In this document: piece by piece, positions 36,797 to 45,285 of the stretch
How the letters are laid out: every line of letters begins with the position of its first letter
How positions within the stretch are numbered: the stretch's first letter is position 1
Assembly (NCBI RefSeq): GCF_014192105.1
Contig: NZ_JACHXK010000013.1
Location: forward strand, 84,893 to 148,892
Direction of reading: 5' to 3'
DNA length: 64,000 nucleotides
DNA from: Paenibacillus phyllosphaerae
Lineage (GTDB): Bacteria; Bacillota; Bacilli; Paenibacillales; Paenibacillaceae
The notes under the pieces: model-generated
The model's input: the letters and a program-made list of their open reading frames with translations, nothing else
Told to the model about the DNA's origin: nothing
The model's database searches: none
Program-made: the position numbers and the translations under genes

Positions 36797-37204
36797 CTAC
36801 GGATTAACCGAGCGCTCAATGGTACCGTTACGGCGATGGATGACCGTCCTCGCCTCTTGCTCTTCGGCAATCGGCCTAGCCTGTTTAATCGCTTCCGCTT
36901 TGCTGTCCGAGACGTCGATCGGTTCATCGTCACCGGCCCATTTGACCGCCCAATCGCCTTCAGCAGGCACGACGTGAAGCGTCGCCCGCTTCGCTTCATG
37001 CCTACTGCGTGGCGGTTCGCGCTCCAAGCCCAGCTCCGGATGGTTCTCATCCCATTCCTTGGCTTGGGCCGTCGCAATGGCAATAGCCCGGCCTTCATCA
37101 TAGCCGTCCCGCAGAAGAGCATTGGCGATCTCGACTGCCTTGTCCCGCACGCGGGTATCGAAGTTTTTCAGAGAAGGCGGGTAATCCCCTTTGCGCCAAG
37201 GCAT
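36797..37204 (-). CDS. ChaB-like/DUF2188 small stress-type protein
   Basis: 135 residues from MPWRKGDYPPS; GAGGAGG lies 8 bases upstream. The N-terminal half (MPWRKGDYPPSLKNFDTRVRDKAVEIANALL...EGRAIAIATAQAKEW) is like ChaB-type and other small YdaT-like proteins. The C-terminal half (LHVVPAEGDWAVKWAGDDEPIDVSDSKAEAIKQARPIAEEQEARTVIHRRNGTIER) fits DUF2188. In Bacillus the related YdaT is a general stress protein. It follows the YflT-domain stress protein gene with 31 bases between them. Confidence 0.82.
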   Translation of the reverse strand: MPWRKGDYPPSLKNFDTRVRDKAVEIANALLRDGYDEGRAIAIATAQAKEWDENHPELGLEREPPRSRHEAKRATLHVVPAEGDWAVKWAGDDEPIDVSDSKAEAIKQARPIAEEQEARTVIHRRNGTIERSVNP

Positions 37205-37235
37205 AACCGTCCCCTCCTCTCTTGTCGCGATACGA

Positions 37236-37781
37236 TTAGTAAGCGCGGTTGGACGGGATGCTTGTCGTATCGCGCGTATCATAGAGATCCGCGTTCGCCG
37301 AATTGTATTGTCGGAATGTGGTGTAAGCGTCATGGTCCCGTTTGGCGTCCGCATCGACCAGCACCAGAATGCGGCCATCACGGATGTCGTCCTCGTATCG
37401 TTTGGCCTCATCCTCTGGAATGCCCAGGCCGATCAGGCCGCCTACCAGCCCGCCTGCGCCGGCACCGACGGCCAGACCGGTCAACGTGGCTGCGATCGGA
37501 CCCGCGGCCAGAATCGGGCCAATACCGGGAATCGCAAGCGCGCCGAGACCTGCCAAGAGGCCCGTTACGCCGCCAAGAACGCCGCCTGTCGCCGCGCCCG
37601 TAGCCAGCCCTTCCGGCGCCTTGGTACCGGTATCGTCGGTAACCTCCTTCACATCGTCGCGATCCTTAGCCACGACCGAGATCTCCTCCGTCGTATAACC
37701 TTTGCGCTTCAGATCCTCGATTGCGTCGATTGCGCCTTGGTAGTTGTCGAATACTCCAACGATTTTGCGATTGTTCTCCAT
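37236..37781 (-). CDS. General stress protein with YflT domain
   Basis: 181 residues from MENNRKIVGVFDNYQGA; GAAGGAGGG is upstream. The YflT (GSP17M-like) domain spans residues 5-50. The centre is a glycine-zipper-like hydrophobic stretch (GAATGGVLGGVTGLLAGLGALAIPGIGPILAAGPIAA) that probably inserts in the membrane. The acidic IPEDEAKRYEDDIRDGRILVLVDAD motif follows. It is commonly induced by salt or general stress. It is probably co-transcribed with the DUF2188 gene. Confidence 0.9.
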   Translation of the reverse strand: MENNRKIVGVFDNYQGAIDAIEDLKRKGYTTEEISVVAKDRDDVKEVTDDTGTKAPEGLATGAATGGVLGGVTGLLAGLGALAIPGIGPILAAGPIAATLTGLAVGAGAGGLVGGLIGLGIPEDEAKRYEDDIRDGRILVLVDADAKRDHDAYTTFRQYNSANADLYDTRDTTSIPSNRAY

Positions 37782-38026
37782 GATAATTCCCTCCTTGGCC
37801 TCTCCCGGCGATGCGGGACAAGCATGTTTGTTCGTCATCCTTTACCACCTAATCCGCCGCTTGAATCGACGAATTTCGTAAGCGTATAAGCCGCAAGACG
37901 CTTGTTGATTCACGCTTGTTCCGGTACGGTTAAATAGATGTGCTTGTCCATATCCGCATAAAATGACAGGTGCTGGATACGCTACATGAGGATTCTTTGC
38001 GGCGGCCGACTTTCGCAACATAAACG

Positions 38027-38055
38027 TTGATTTATTATGGTAAATCAGTGATAAT
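38027..38055 (+). promoter_or_regulatory. Probable sigma-A promoter of sodA
   Basis: TTGATT at 38027-38032, a 17-base spacer and GATAAT at 38050-38055, 42 bases upstream of the start codon. The rest of the 315-base gap from 37782 shows no gene. Confidence 0.6.
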
Positions 38056-38096
38056 GGGAAATGAATCCATACATACAATTTAGGAGGTTGTCCACA

Positions 38097-38711
38097 ATGG
38101 CACATCAATTGCCTGCACTGCCTTACGCTAACAATGCGCTTGAGCCGCATATCGACGCTCTGACAATGGAGATCCACCACGATCGTCACCATAACGCATA
38201 CGTGACGAACCTGAACGCTGCGCTGGAGTCCGCTCCAGAACTGCAAGAGAAGTCCGTAGAAGATCTGATCGCTGACCTGAACAGCGTTCCTGAAGCGATC
38301 CGCACAGCTGTTCGCAACAACGGCGGCGGCCACGCGAACCACACCCTGTTCTGGGAAACAATCGGCCCGAACGCAGGCGGCGCACCAACTGGCGCTCTTG
38401 CAGCGGCAATCGACAGCGAGCTAGGCGGCTTCGACCAGTTCAAAGCTGACTTCGCTAAAGCAGCGGCAACTCGTTTCGGCAGCGGCTGGGCGTTCCTGGC
38501 GGCTACTAAAGAAGGCAAGCTGAAAGTATACAGCCTGCCTAACCAAGACAGCCCGATCATGGAAGGCGAAACTCCGCTTCTTGGTCTGGACGTTTGGGAG
38601 CACGCTTACTACCTGAACTATCAGAACAAACGCCCTGACTACATCGCAGCGTTCTGGAACGTTGTGAACTGGGCTGAAGTTAGCAAACGTTACGAAGCGG
38701 CCGTGAAGTAA
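38097..38711 (+). CDS. sodA: Superoxide dismutase (Mn/Fe family)
   Basis: 204 residues from [19 protein letters not shown] lies 9 bases upstream. A compact single-domain enzyme with all four metal ligands: His in [12 protein letters not shown], His in HANHTLFWE, Asp and His in [19 protein letters not shown]. It has the codon bias of a highly expressed gene. It is the housekeeping cytosolic SOD, next to the longer two-domain paralogue 8 kb away. Confidence 0.97.
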   Translation: MAHQLPALPYANNALEPHIDALTMEIHHDRHHNAYVTNLNAALESAPELQEKSVEDLIADLNSVPEAIRTAVRNNGGGHANHTLFWETIGPNAGGAPTGALAAAIDSELGGFDQFKADFAKAAATRFGSGWAFLAATKEGKLKVYSLPNQDSPIMEGETPLLGLDVWEHAYYLNYQNKRPDYIAAFWNVVNWAEVSKRYEAAVK

Positions 38712-38732
38712 TTCGCGCTTGCCTATGACGAG

Positions 38733-38770
38733 AAACACCCCCGTAGAGCCTTGGCTTTACGGGGGTGTTT
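38733..38770. terminator. Bidirectional terminator between sodA and the guanylate kinase gene
   Basis: GAAACACCCCCGTA...TACGGGGGTGTTTC is a long near-perfect stem flanked by A and T runs, serving the convergent genes on both sides. Confidence 0.9.
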
Positions 38771-38788
38771 CGTGTATTCGTTTTTCGG

Positions 38789-39340
38789 TTATAAATGAGA
38801 TTGAATAGCCGTGCGAATCTGTTCCAACGAGCGATTCATGGTCATATTCTCGATCACGTGCTCGCACTGCTTACGGTAGACGACCTCTTCCGTATACAGA
38901 CCGAGATAGCGGTCGATCACATCCACCGGCATCCCTTTCGTCTCCAGCCGCTCCTTGACGGTCCGTTTGTCCACATAAAGGAAGAGCCGAACGACTTGCT
39001 CGCCGTACAAGCGTTTCAGAATGGACGCGCCTTCGCTGTTAAGGATGACGTAAGCGTGCCGTCCCTCTTGTATCGGCTTGAACAGCTCCTGGGTGCGCAA
39101 TCCGTACCGCTCTCTGCCGATTACGGCCGTCTCCACAAACTCGCCGCATCTTTCCATCGCCTCGAAGCGTTCCCGGGTAATATAGTGGTAGTCTCGATCC
39201 GGCGGTTCGGTATCACGCGGCGGACGTGTCGTATACGACAGCACATGCTCGATGCCAAGCTCTTCTCCGATCCGATGCGCAATCGTCTTGCGGCCTGATC
39301 CGCTCGTACCTGTAAAGACGAATATAAATGGTCCAGCCAT
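38789..39340 (-). CDS. Guanylate kinase-like protein
   Basis: 183 residues from MAGPFIFVFTGTSGSG; GAAGGGGG precedes it. The P-loop is GTSGSGRKTIAHRI, followed by the GMP-binding segment YTTRPPRDTEPPDRDYHYI and the lid with VDKRTVKERLETKG. It is shorter and more diverged than a housekeeping Gmk and stands alone rather than with rpoZ, so it is probably the second guanylate kinase paralogue seen in many Paenibacillus. It is likely to phosphorylate GMP or dGMP, but this is not certain. Confidence 0.85.
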   Translation of the reverse strand: MAGPFIFVFTGTSGSGRKTIAHRIGEELGIEHVLSYTTRPPRDTEPPDRDYHYITRERFEAMERCGEFVETAVIGRERYGLRTQELFKPIQEGRHAYVILNSEGASILKRLYGEQVVRLFLYVDKRTVKERLETKGMPVDVIDRYLGLYTEEVVYRKQCEHVIENMTMNRSLEQIRTAIQSHL

Positions 39341-39729
39341 AGGAATCGCCCCCTTCGCCATATGCCATTCGAACAACTGCAGCATTTTACGGGTGTCACT
39401 CGAGGTCTTATTACGTATGGACAAATGCCGTACACCTATTATATTCAACACGGCCTCTCGTTTTTCCTGTACGGCGCGGCTTACGGCAATGTTCCGGTAA
39501 TTTTTTCTGCAGGCATTCGCAAGTCACTCAATCCTTTGCCCCGCAAGGCTTCCACCGCTATTACCCGCCTTCTTAGTAACCTCCATGCCAGTATTTCCCG
39601 AACGTTAACAACCTTATCCATCTGCCTCCAGCGTGAAGTTCATGCAAATTGAACACCGGATAGGCTCCTGCCGCATACAATACCGTGAGAAGTTACCCCA
39701 TCTACGTGTGAACAAAAGGAGATCGACTT

Positions 39730-40647
39730 ATGTGGTATGATCCATACGCTTCCGGCTATGCTCCTCAAGGTAATGTCAGCGTGCCTTCGGTACGCGCAGG
39801 CAGCGATTGCGGCTGCGGCGAACCGCGCGGCATGATGCCGCCTCCACCTCCGCCGCTCCATGGAGGAGGTCTATTCCCGCCGCCAGGGCCGCACCCAGGT
39901 CCAGGGCCATTCCCGCCACCGCCAGGGCCGCACCCAGGTCCAGGGCCATTCCCACCACCGCCAGGGCCGCATCCTGGGCCAGGGCCATTCCCGCCGCCTC
40001 CAGGGCCGCATCCTGGGCCAGGGCCATTCCCGCCGCCTCCAGGGCCGCATCCTGGGCCAGGGCCGTTCCCGCCGCCTCCATTCCCAGGACCTGGGCCATT
40101 CCCGCCACCGCCATTCCCGGGACCTGGGCCATTCCCGCCACCACCATTCCCGGGGCCTGGGCCATTCCCGCCACCGTTCCCAGGACCAGGGCCGTTCCCG
40201 TTCCCGCTGCCGATTCCAATCCCGTCTCCGCTGCCACGCTTTGTAACCGTCGTCCTTAATGGCGGCATTGCCTTCCCTTGGGTGACGAATTCGTACCAAA
40301 TTCGCTTCTACCCTGGAATTACGATCTATCAGGCGCTCGCTTCCACGGGCAATGTACGCTTCGGACCTAGCGGCCAAGTCATTGCCGTAGACGGCGTTGC
40401 GATCGGCGGCGGCGTCAACTACGCCCTGCTGCTGAACGGACGGCGCATCCCGCATTCGCTCATTAACTTCCCGCTTCAGCCGAACGATGTCGTCGCGCTC
40501 GAACTCTTCCTCTCCGGCGTAGGCCCGCGCGAAGATGAAGCGACTGCCCCAGCATTCCATAATACGCAGCCTGGATTCCCTGCAGCGCCTTCGTTCGGGT
40601 ATGGCGAGTACCGTCAGGATGAGGATCTGCCGACAGGCAACGAATAA
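39730..40647 (+). CDS. Proline-rich repeat protein with DUF4430-like C-terminal domain
   Basis: 305 residues. The start MWYDPYASGYAPQGN is Tyr/Pro-rich without a signal peptide. Residues 40-160 are tandem repeats of GPHPGPGPFPPPP (about six) and then FPGPGPFPPPP (about four), encoded by a 39-base and a 33-base DNA repeat. From about residue 172 a folded domain follows (VTVVLNGGIAFPWV ... YPGITIYQALAS ... VNYALLLNGRRI ... LQPNDVVALELFLSG) that resembles DUF4430/SLBB-type domains. The acidic C-terminal tail ends in DEDLPTGNE. It could be a spore-surface or cell-surface fibre protein; this is a guess from composition. AAAAGGAGA precedes the ATG. Confidence 0.8.
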   Translation: MWYDPYASGYAPQGNVSVPSVRAGSDCGCGEPRGMMPPPPPPLHGGGLFPPPGPHPGPGPFPPPPGPHPGPGPFPPPPGPHPGPGPFPPPPGPHPGPGPFPPPPGPHPGPGPFPPPPFPGPGPFPPPPFPGPGPFPPPPFPGPGPFPPPFPGPGPFPFPLPIPIPSPLPRFVTVVLNGGIAFPWVTNSYQIRFYPGITIYQALASTGNVRFGPSGQVIAVDGVAIGGGVNYALLLNGRRIPHSLINFPLQPNDVVALELFLSGVGPREDEATAPAFHNTQPGFPAAPSFGYGEYRQDEDLPTGNE

Positions 40648-40690
40648 CGGCAAACAAATCATTCGCTTGCCGCGCGCCGGCCAGCGAACA

Positions 40691-40733
40691 ACAACAAGCC
40701 CCTCCGCTTTGATGAGCCGGAGGGGCTTGTTGT
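40691..40733. terminator. Bidirectional terminator
   Basis: ACAACAAGCCCCTCCG and CGGAGGGGCTTGTTGT form a perfect 16-bp stem between the convergent proline-repeat and araD genes. Confidence 0.85.
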
Positions 40734-40777
40734 GTTGGAATAGTGGACCGCTTGCTTCCATTTTCCTCTATTCGGAT

Positions 40778-41473
40778 TTATTTTTGCCCGTAGTACGCAT
40801 TCTTCCCGTGCTTGCGCAGATAATGGCGGTCCAATAGATGCTGATCCATCGGCTGCACGTTCGGGTTGAGCGCGAAAGTATGAACGCCCATCTTCGCGAC
40901 TTCTTCGACGACGACCGCGTTGTGCACCGCATTATGCGCGTCCTTGCCCCATACGAACGGCGCGTGGCTGTTCACCAACACCGCAGGTACCATCGTCGGA
41001 TCGATCTCGCCCTTCACGAACGTCTCGATAATGACATTGCCCGTCTCCAGCTCGTAAGCGCCCTTGATCTCTTCTTCCGTCATGGCGCGCGTACAAGGAA
41101 TCTCGCCGTAGAAATAGTCGCCGTGCGTCGTGCCCAGCGCAGGAATGCTGCGGCCGGCTTGCGCCCAGCTCGTCGCCCAAGGCGAGTGCGTATGCACGAT
41201 GCCGCCGATGCCTTCGAAAGCCCGGTACAACGCCACATGCGTCGGCGTATCCGACGACGGGCGAAGATTGCCCTCGACGACGTTGCCTTCCAGATCTACG
41301 ACAACCATTTGTTCCGGGCGAAGCTCTTCATAAGGCACGCCGCTCGGCTTAATGACAACCAGGCCGCTCTCACGGTCAATGCCGCTAACATTCCCCCATG
41401 TGAAGGTCACAAGACCATACTTGGGAAGATCCATATTCGCTTCCCATACCGCTTGCTTCAACGATTCCAGCAT
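40778..41473 (-). CDS. araD: L-ribulose-5-phosphate 4-epimerase
   Basis: 231 residues. It converts L-ribulose-5-phosphate to D-xylulose-5-phosphate in arabinose use. The class II aldolase fold has [30 protein letters not shown], the zinc-binding [30 protein letters not shown], and the third His in [32 protein letters not shown] lies upstream of the ATG. Transcription should start at the AraR-controlled promoter at 41537-41565. No araA, araB or transporter gene is in this window. Confidence 0.97.
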   Translation of the reverse strand: MLESLKQAVWEANMDLPKYGLVTFTWGNVSGIDRESGLVVIKPSGVPYEELRPEQMVVVDLEGNVVEGNLRPSSDTPTHVALYRAFEGIGGIVHTHSPWATSWAQAGRSIPALGTTHGDYFYGEIPCTRAMTEEEIKGAYELETGNVIIETFVKGEIDPTMVPAVLVNSHAPFVWGKDAHNAVHNAVVVEEVAKMGVHTFALNPNVQPMDQHLLDRHYLRKHGKNAYYGQK

Positions 41474-41536
41474 GCAGATTCTCCTCCTTATCCCGCCACT
41501 TGCACGGACCTATTCGCTTAGTAAAAAGATGACTTT

Positions 41537-41565
41537 ATTATAACTTGTACGTACAAGTGTGTCAT
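41537..41565 (-). promoter_or_regulatory. araD promoter with an AraR operator in the spacer
   Basis: On the minus strand ATGACA (41565-41560) and TATAAT (41542-41537) are 17 bases apart. The spacer is filled by the perfect palindrome ACTTGTACGTACAAGT (41543-41558), which matches the Bacillus AraR operator consensus ATTTGTACGTACAAAT. AraR bound here would exclude RNA polymerase. Confidence 0.88.
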
Positions 41566-41777
41566 CTGTTATTTTCCTGTCGATGGCATCCGATTCGGCC
41601 AGCAGCCGCCTCGCGAATTATGGTAAACTTGTGGCGAATGCCCCCGATGGCTTGTCCTTCTATATTCGCCCGAGCGGCCATTTCCCGCAGATCGAGGACG
41701 TTGTACTGTCGGTCCATGCTGGCAGCGAGCGGGCGATCCGGCTATATGAGCAATTCGGCTTCCGCTACAGCGGATAG
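41559..41777 (+). pseudogene. Remnant of a GNAT acetyltransferase gene
   Basis: The frame ends with QIEDVVLSVHAGSERAIRLYEQFGFRYSG and a stop, which is the C-terminal acetyl-CoA-binding end of a GNAT protein. The upstream residues do not form the rest of the domain and there is no good start or ribosome binding site. The remnant begins right against the AraR operator, so a deletion probably joined the two. Confidence 0.5.
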
Positions 41778-41843
41778 CAGCATGAAGGCCGATGCGGACG
41801 AGAGCTTGTCATGAGGTATACATTCTAAGGAGGATACAAGTCA

Positions 41844-42266
41844 ATGAACAATGTGACCGCAATGTCGATTAACAAACCGGCCCATGATATATTCGAGGCG
41901 TTCGTGGATCCGGTCCAAATCGGAGGCTTCTGGTTCTCCTCCAGCTCGCAGCGATGGGAGCAAGGCGCTATCGTGACGATCCGTTACGAGGAATATGGGG
42001 CGGAAGGCCAGATCGAGGTGCAGCAGATCGTACCTGACCGCAAGATCGTCTTCACATGGGGCGATGGACATACCGTCACCATTGATCTTCGGGAATCCGG
42101 CGCCGCTACCGTTGTCGAGGTGACGGAAGAAGGCTTCAAGGAGGACGATCCAGACCTGCTTGCCCAGCTAATTGACAACAAGGAAGGCTGGGTATATGCC
42201 TTAACCTGCCTGAAGGGGTATCTGGAATATGGAGCGGTACTGCGGGCGTCCTTGGTGAAGGGGTAG
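41844..42266 (+). CDS. SRPBCC (AHSA1-like) domain protein
   Basis: 140 residues. A single START/Bet v1-like helix-grip domain: NKPAHDIFEAFVDPVQIGGFWFSSSSQRWEQGAIVTIRYEEYG, strands with RKIVFTWGDGHTVTIDLRE and the C-terminal helix DNKEGWVYALTCLKGYLEYG. AHSA1-like proteins bind hydrophobic ligands or act as Hsp90-cochaperone-like factors in other organisms; here the role is unknown. TAAGGAGG lies 11 bases upstream of the ATG. Confidence 0.9.
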   Translation: MNNVTAMSINKPAHDIFEAFVDPVQIGGFWFSSSSQRWEQGAIVTIRYEEYGAEGQIEVQQIVPDRKIVFTWGDGHTVTIDLRESGAATVVEVTEEGFKEDDPDLLAQLIDNKEGWVYALTCLKGYLEYGAVLRASLVKG

Positions 42267-42300
42267 TCTTTGAGCGAGTTAAAAACCTACATACCAGCCA

Positions 42301-42352
42301 TAAAAAACGGCAGACTTGCAAGCGAATCCAATCGCTTACATGTCTGCCGTTG
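42301..42352. terminator. Terminator of araR (works in both directions)
   Basis: ACGGCAGAC...GTCTGCCGTT with an inner AAGCG/CGCTT stem. The minus strand ends in TTTTTTATGG, which fits araR. Confidence 0.85.
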
Positions 42353-42383
42353 TCTTATTCTTGCGGCCAACCGATCCTGCCGG

Positions 42384-43502
42384 CTATTCTCCCGTAGGCG
42401 CTTGCCCGGTCGAGTCCCTGACCACGATCGTCGGCTCATAGACGCGGTCCGCATGGCCCGCTCGCCGGTCGCGCCGCTCCAGCAGCTGCATCAGTGCCGC
42501 TACCGCATCCTCGCCCATTCTCGTCTTCGGGTGCTCGATCGTGGTCAGCTTCACCTCGGTCGCCGTCGCCAAGGTCGAGTCATCGAATCCGACGATGGAC
42601 AGGTCGCCCGGCACGGACAGCCCGCTGCGGCGCACGACGTCGAGCAGCCGTACGGCCATCTCGTCGTTGTAGCAGACCAGCGCCGTCGGTCTAGCCGAAG
42701 AGTCCATCGCCAGCAGCTTCTCAAGCGCGTCCAGCGGCTTACTCCCCTTCTCTTCCGTCGAATAGCGGACCAACTGACCAGGCTCAAGCTGCAGCTGGCG
42801 CTCGCGCAGCGCCCGCATGAATCCGCGCATCCGATAGACGCCTTGGAAGTCGTCCGTCTTGAAGAAGCCGGCGATCCGCCGATGCCCCAGATCGATCAGG
42901 TGCTCGGCCGCCCGATACCCGCCCAGCTCATCATCGACCTTCAGGCAAGGCGCATCGACATCGCTGTAGCGCTCATTGAGCATGACATAAGGAATGCCGC
43001 GCGCTTCGAGGGCGAGAAAATAATCGAAGTTCGGATTGCCCTCCGCGCTCTTCGTCGGCTCGATAATAAGCCCGTCCAGCTGCTGAAGCAGCATCGACTC
43101 GAGGCTTTCCCGTTCCTTCTCCTTCTCGTTGTCCGTGCTCGCCAGCAAGAGGCCCGCGCCCTGCAGCCGCAGCGCCGATTCGACCCCGCGGACGATGGTA
43201 GGGAAGATATAATCCGAGATATGGGTCGTAATCAGGCCGACCTTAAGCCCCTGCGCCGCCGGCTTGTTGACAGGCTGGGCCGTATCGGCGACGAATGTGC
43301 CCTTGCCCTGCGCGCGGTATAGCCAACCCTCGCTCTCCAGATCGCCCAGCGCCTGACGGACCGTCTGGCGGCTCATCGCGAAACGGGCCGCGATTTCGTT
43401 CTCCGACGGCAGCTTATCGTGCGCCTTGAACTGCGCGGTCGCAATCCAGGAGACGATCTGCTCCTTCAGCTGTATATATTTGGGTGGAGACTGTTCTTTC
43501 AC
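42384..43502 (-). CDS. araR: Arabinose repressor AraR (GntR/LacI hybrid)
   Basis: 372 residues from a GTG start with GAGGTG 7 bases upstream. The N-terminal GntR winged helix is PPKYIQLKEQIVSWIATAQFKAHDKLPSENEIAARFAMSRQTVRQALGDLESEGWLYRAQGKGTFV. The C-terminal LacI-type periplasmic-binding fold (KVGLITTHISDYIFPTIVRGVE ... VGFDDSTLATATEVKLTTIEHP) senses L-arabinose. This domain fusion is diagnostic of AraR. Its own upstream region has an imperfect AraR operator, which suggests autoregulation, and the araD promoter has a perfect one. Confidence 0.95.
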   Translation of the reverse strand: MKEQSPPKYIQLKEQIVSWIATAQFKAHDKLPSENEIAARFAMSRQTVRQALGDLESEGWLYRAQGKGTFVADTAQPVNKPAAQGLKVGLITTHISDYIFPTIVRGVESALRLQGAGLLLASTDNEKEKERESLESMLLQQLDGLIIEPTKSAEGNPNFDYFLALEARGIPYVMLNERYSDVDAPCLKVDDELGGYRAAEHLIDLGHRRIAGFFKTDDFQGVYRMRGFMRALRERQLQLEPGQLVRYSTEEKGSKPLDALEKLLAMDSSARPTALVCYNDEMAVRLLDVVRRSGLSVPGDLSIVGFDDSTLATATEVKLTTIEHPKTRMGEDAVAALMQLLERRDRRAGHADRVYEPTIVVRDSTGQAPTGE

Positions 43503-43565
43503 TTCGGGGCACCTCACTATTCCACGTTGGTCCAACTTGTATGCTGTAAGTATAGCACGGCGCCC

Positions 43566-43581
43566 ACTTGTACGTACATAA
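43566..43581 (-). promoter_or_regulatory. Imperfect AraR operator upstream of araR
   Basis: ACTTGTACGTACATAA shares 13 bases in a row with the perfect araD operator. It lies 64 bases upstream of the araR GTG start. On the minus strand a TATACT box (about 43556-43551) follows just downstream, so it probably overlaps the araR promoter. Confidence 0.7.
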
Positions 43582-43610
43582 TAGTTCGGAATCCGATCGC
43601 GGCCCTTATC

Positions 43611-44477
43611 CTAACGCTTCAACCGTTCAATCATATAAGCCCGGACATCATCGGCCAGGTCCGCCCGCGTAAGGGCGAGATCGATCGTCGCCTGAACGAA
43701 GCTCAGCTTGTCGCCGACGTCATACCGCGTGCCGGTGAACGGGTAAGCCAGGAGAGGTTCACTCGTACAGAGACGCTGCAGACTGTCCGTCAGCTGAATC
43801 TCCCCGCCTTTGCCGGGCGTTGCCTGCTCTAACAGGTCAAATATCGCCGGCGAGAGCACATATCGGCCCACCACCGCCAGATTCGACGGCGCTTCGCCTT
43901 CGGCCGGCTTCTCGACGAGACTGCGAATGCGGGACGGATTATTCGGCTCGAGATCGACGATCCCGTATTTATGCGTCTGATCCCAAGGCACTTCCATCAC
44001 CGCAATGACCGAAGCCTGCGTTTCATCATAGCGGTCGATCATCGACCGGAGGCAAGGCTGCTCCGCCCGCAGAATATCATCGCCGAGCAGCACGGCGAAC
44101 GGCTCATTCTCGACGAAGCTTCGCGCGCTGAGCACCGCATGCCCGAGTCCCAGCGGCTCCCGCTGACGAATGTAGAAGATGTCGGCCATATGCGAGATTC
44201 CCCGGACCAGCTCGAGCATCTCTTGCTTGCCATGGGCTTCAAGCTCCGCTTCCAGTTCATACGACTTGTCAAAATGATCCTCGATCGCCCGTTTATTCCG
44301 CCCCGATACGATTAGAATCTGTTCAATGCCGGAAGCAACCGCTTCCTCGACAATATATTGAATCGCAGGCTTATCGATGAGCGGCAGCATTTCCTTCGGC
44401 TGCGCCTTCGTGGCCGGCAGGAACCGCGTGCCGAGTCCTCCTGCAGGAATGATGGCTTTGCGTACACGTTGTGACAT
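43611..44477 (-). CDS. galU: UTP--glucose-1-phosphate uridylyltransferase
   Basis: 288 residues. It makes UDP-glucose for glycolipids, teichoic acids and exopolysaccharide. The nucleotide-binding signature is IPAGGLGTRFLPATKAQPKEMLPLIDKPAIQYIVEEAVASGI; the second motif is LGLGHAVLSARSFVENEPFAVLLGDDILR, followed by LVEKPAEGEAPSNLAVVGRYVL. It stands alone between araR and the divergent yjbQ. Confidence 0.96.
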   Translation of the reverse strand: MSQRVRKAIIPAGGLGTRFLPATKAQPKEMLPLIDKPAIQYIVEEAVASGIEQILIVSGRNKRAIEDHFDKSYELEAELEAHGKQEMLELVRGISHMADIFYIRQREPLGLGHAVLSARSFVENEPFAVLLGDDILRAEQPCLRSMIDRYDETQASVIAVMEVPWDQTHKYGIVDLEPNNPSRIRSLVEKPAEGEAPSNLAVVGRYVLSPAIFDLLEQATPGKGGEIQLTDSLQRLCTSEPLLAYPFTGTRYDVGDKLSFVQATIDLALTRADLADDVRAYMIERLKR

Positions 44478-44675
44478 TAGGCATCCCCCTCTTGATCGTC
44501 AATTTAATCCGATAAACGAGAATAATGGATGAAAGCTTGTCCTTCTCCACTATCATACGCTTTACAAGTATTGGATTCCACCTTCTTTCGTTCCTGCCCA
44601 TTTGACTTGACCATGCCGCGCATGACACACTTGAACGGTAAAAGCCCCAAGATCAGGTAAAGGAGTGTGCTTTCC

Positions 44676-45077
44676 ATGCTTGTGACCAAGACGCTGCGTA
44701 CAACCCGCCATGACGAAATGATCGATATTACGCGCGAGGTAGCTTCCGTGGTTCAGAAGGAGAACGTGCAGGAAGGCTTGGCAGTCATCTACTGTCCGCA
44801 CACGACAGGCGGGATCACGATCCAGGAGAATGCGGATCCGGACGTGAAACATGATGTCCTGATGCGGCTCGATGAGGTATATCCTTGGGAGCATCCCAAA
44901 TACCGTCATGCCGAAGGGAACACCGCCTCCCATCTGAAGGCGATCACGACCGGCTCGTCCCAGACCGTCATCATTCAAGGCGGCAAGCTGCTGCTCGGCC
45001 GCTGGCAAGGGATTTACTTCTGCGAGTTCGACGGACCGCGCAACCGCGAATATCACGTGAAGCTAATGCGCGGTTAA
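44676..45077 (+). CDS. yjbQ: YjbQ family protein (secondary thiamine-phosphate synthase-like)
   Basis: 133 residues from MLVTKTLRTTRHDEMIDIT; AAAGGAG is upstream. The family signature is VIYCPHTTGGITIQENADPDVKHDVLMRLDEVYPWEHPKYRHAEGNTASHLKA, with conserved His and Glu residues, and the C-terminal GRWQGIYFCEFDGPRNREYHVKLM. E. coli YjbQ shows weak thiamine-phosphate synthase activity; the true function is open. A long terminator follows. Confidence 0.94.
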   Translation: MLVTKTLRTTRHDEMIDITREVASVVQKENVQEGLAVIYCPHTTGGITIQENADPDVKHDVLMRLDEVYPWEHPKYRHAEGNTASHLKAITTGSSQTVIIQGGKLLLGRWQGIYFCEFDGPRNREYHVKLMRG

Positions 45078-45134
45078 TGAAGCGCCCCCGAGGATGGCGC
45101 CTTATGACTTGAAGGTTGTCAGCCCCAATCACAT

Positions 45135-45204
45135 TGCCCTGCTCGTATTTGCCGCTGATGTTTATACATCGGTTTAACAAGGTAGATACGAGCAGGGCAT
45201 TTTT
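45135..45204 (+). terminator. Terminator of yjbQ
   Basis: TGCCCTGCTCGTAT and ATACGAGCAGGGCA form a perfect 14-bp stem with a 37-base loop, followed by TTTTTATG. The large loop is unusual. Confidence 0.8.
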
Positions 45205-45285
45205 ATGTGATTTTTATCATTGACATTTTTACTTATTTATAATAATTTTAATTTAGAAGTTATTCCTGATTGGAGGTCAGCTGCA

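Noticed and set aside
36569..37603. 344-residue plus-strand frame
   Set aside because: It is antisense to the DUF2188 and YflT genes, is rich in Arg, Cys and Pro, and has no family match or ribosome binding site.
39362..39652. 96-residue plus-strand frame upstream of the proline-repeat gene
   Set aside because: No ribosome binding site and no familiar motif. The 39341-39729 gap otherwise shows only the ribosome binding site of the next gene.
39765..40268. Gly-rich and Ala-rich frames on both strands over the proline repeats
   Set aside because: They are by-products of the low-complexity GC-rich tandem repeat. Only the plus-strand 305-residue frame has a ribosome binding site and a folded domain.
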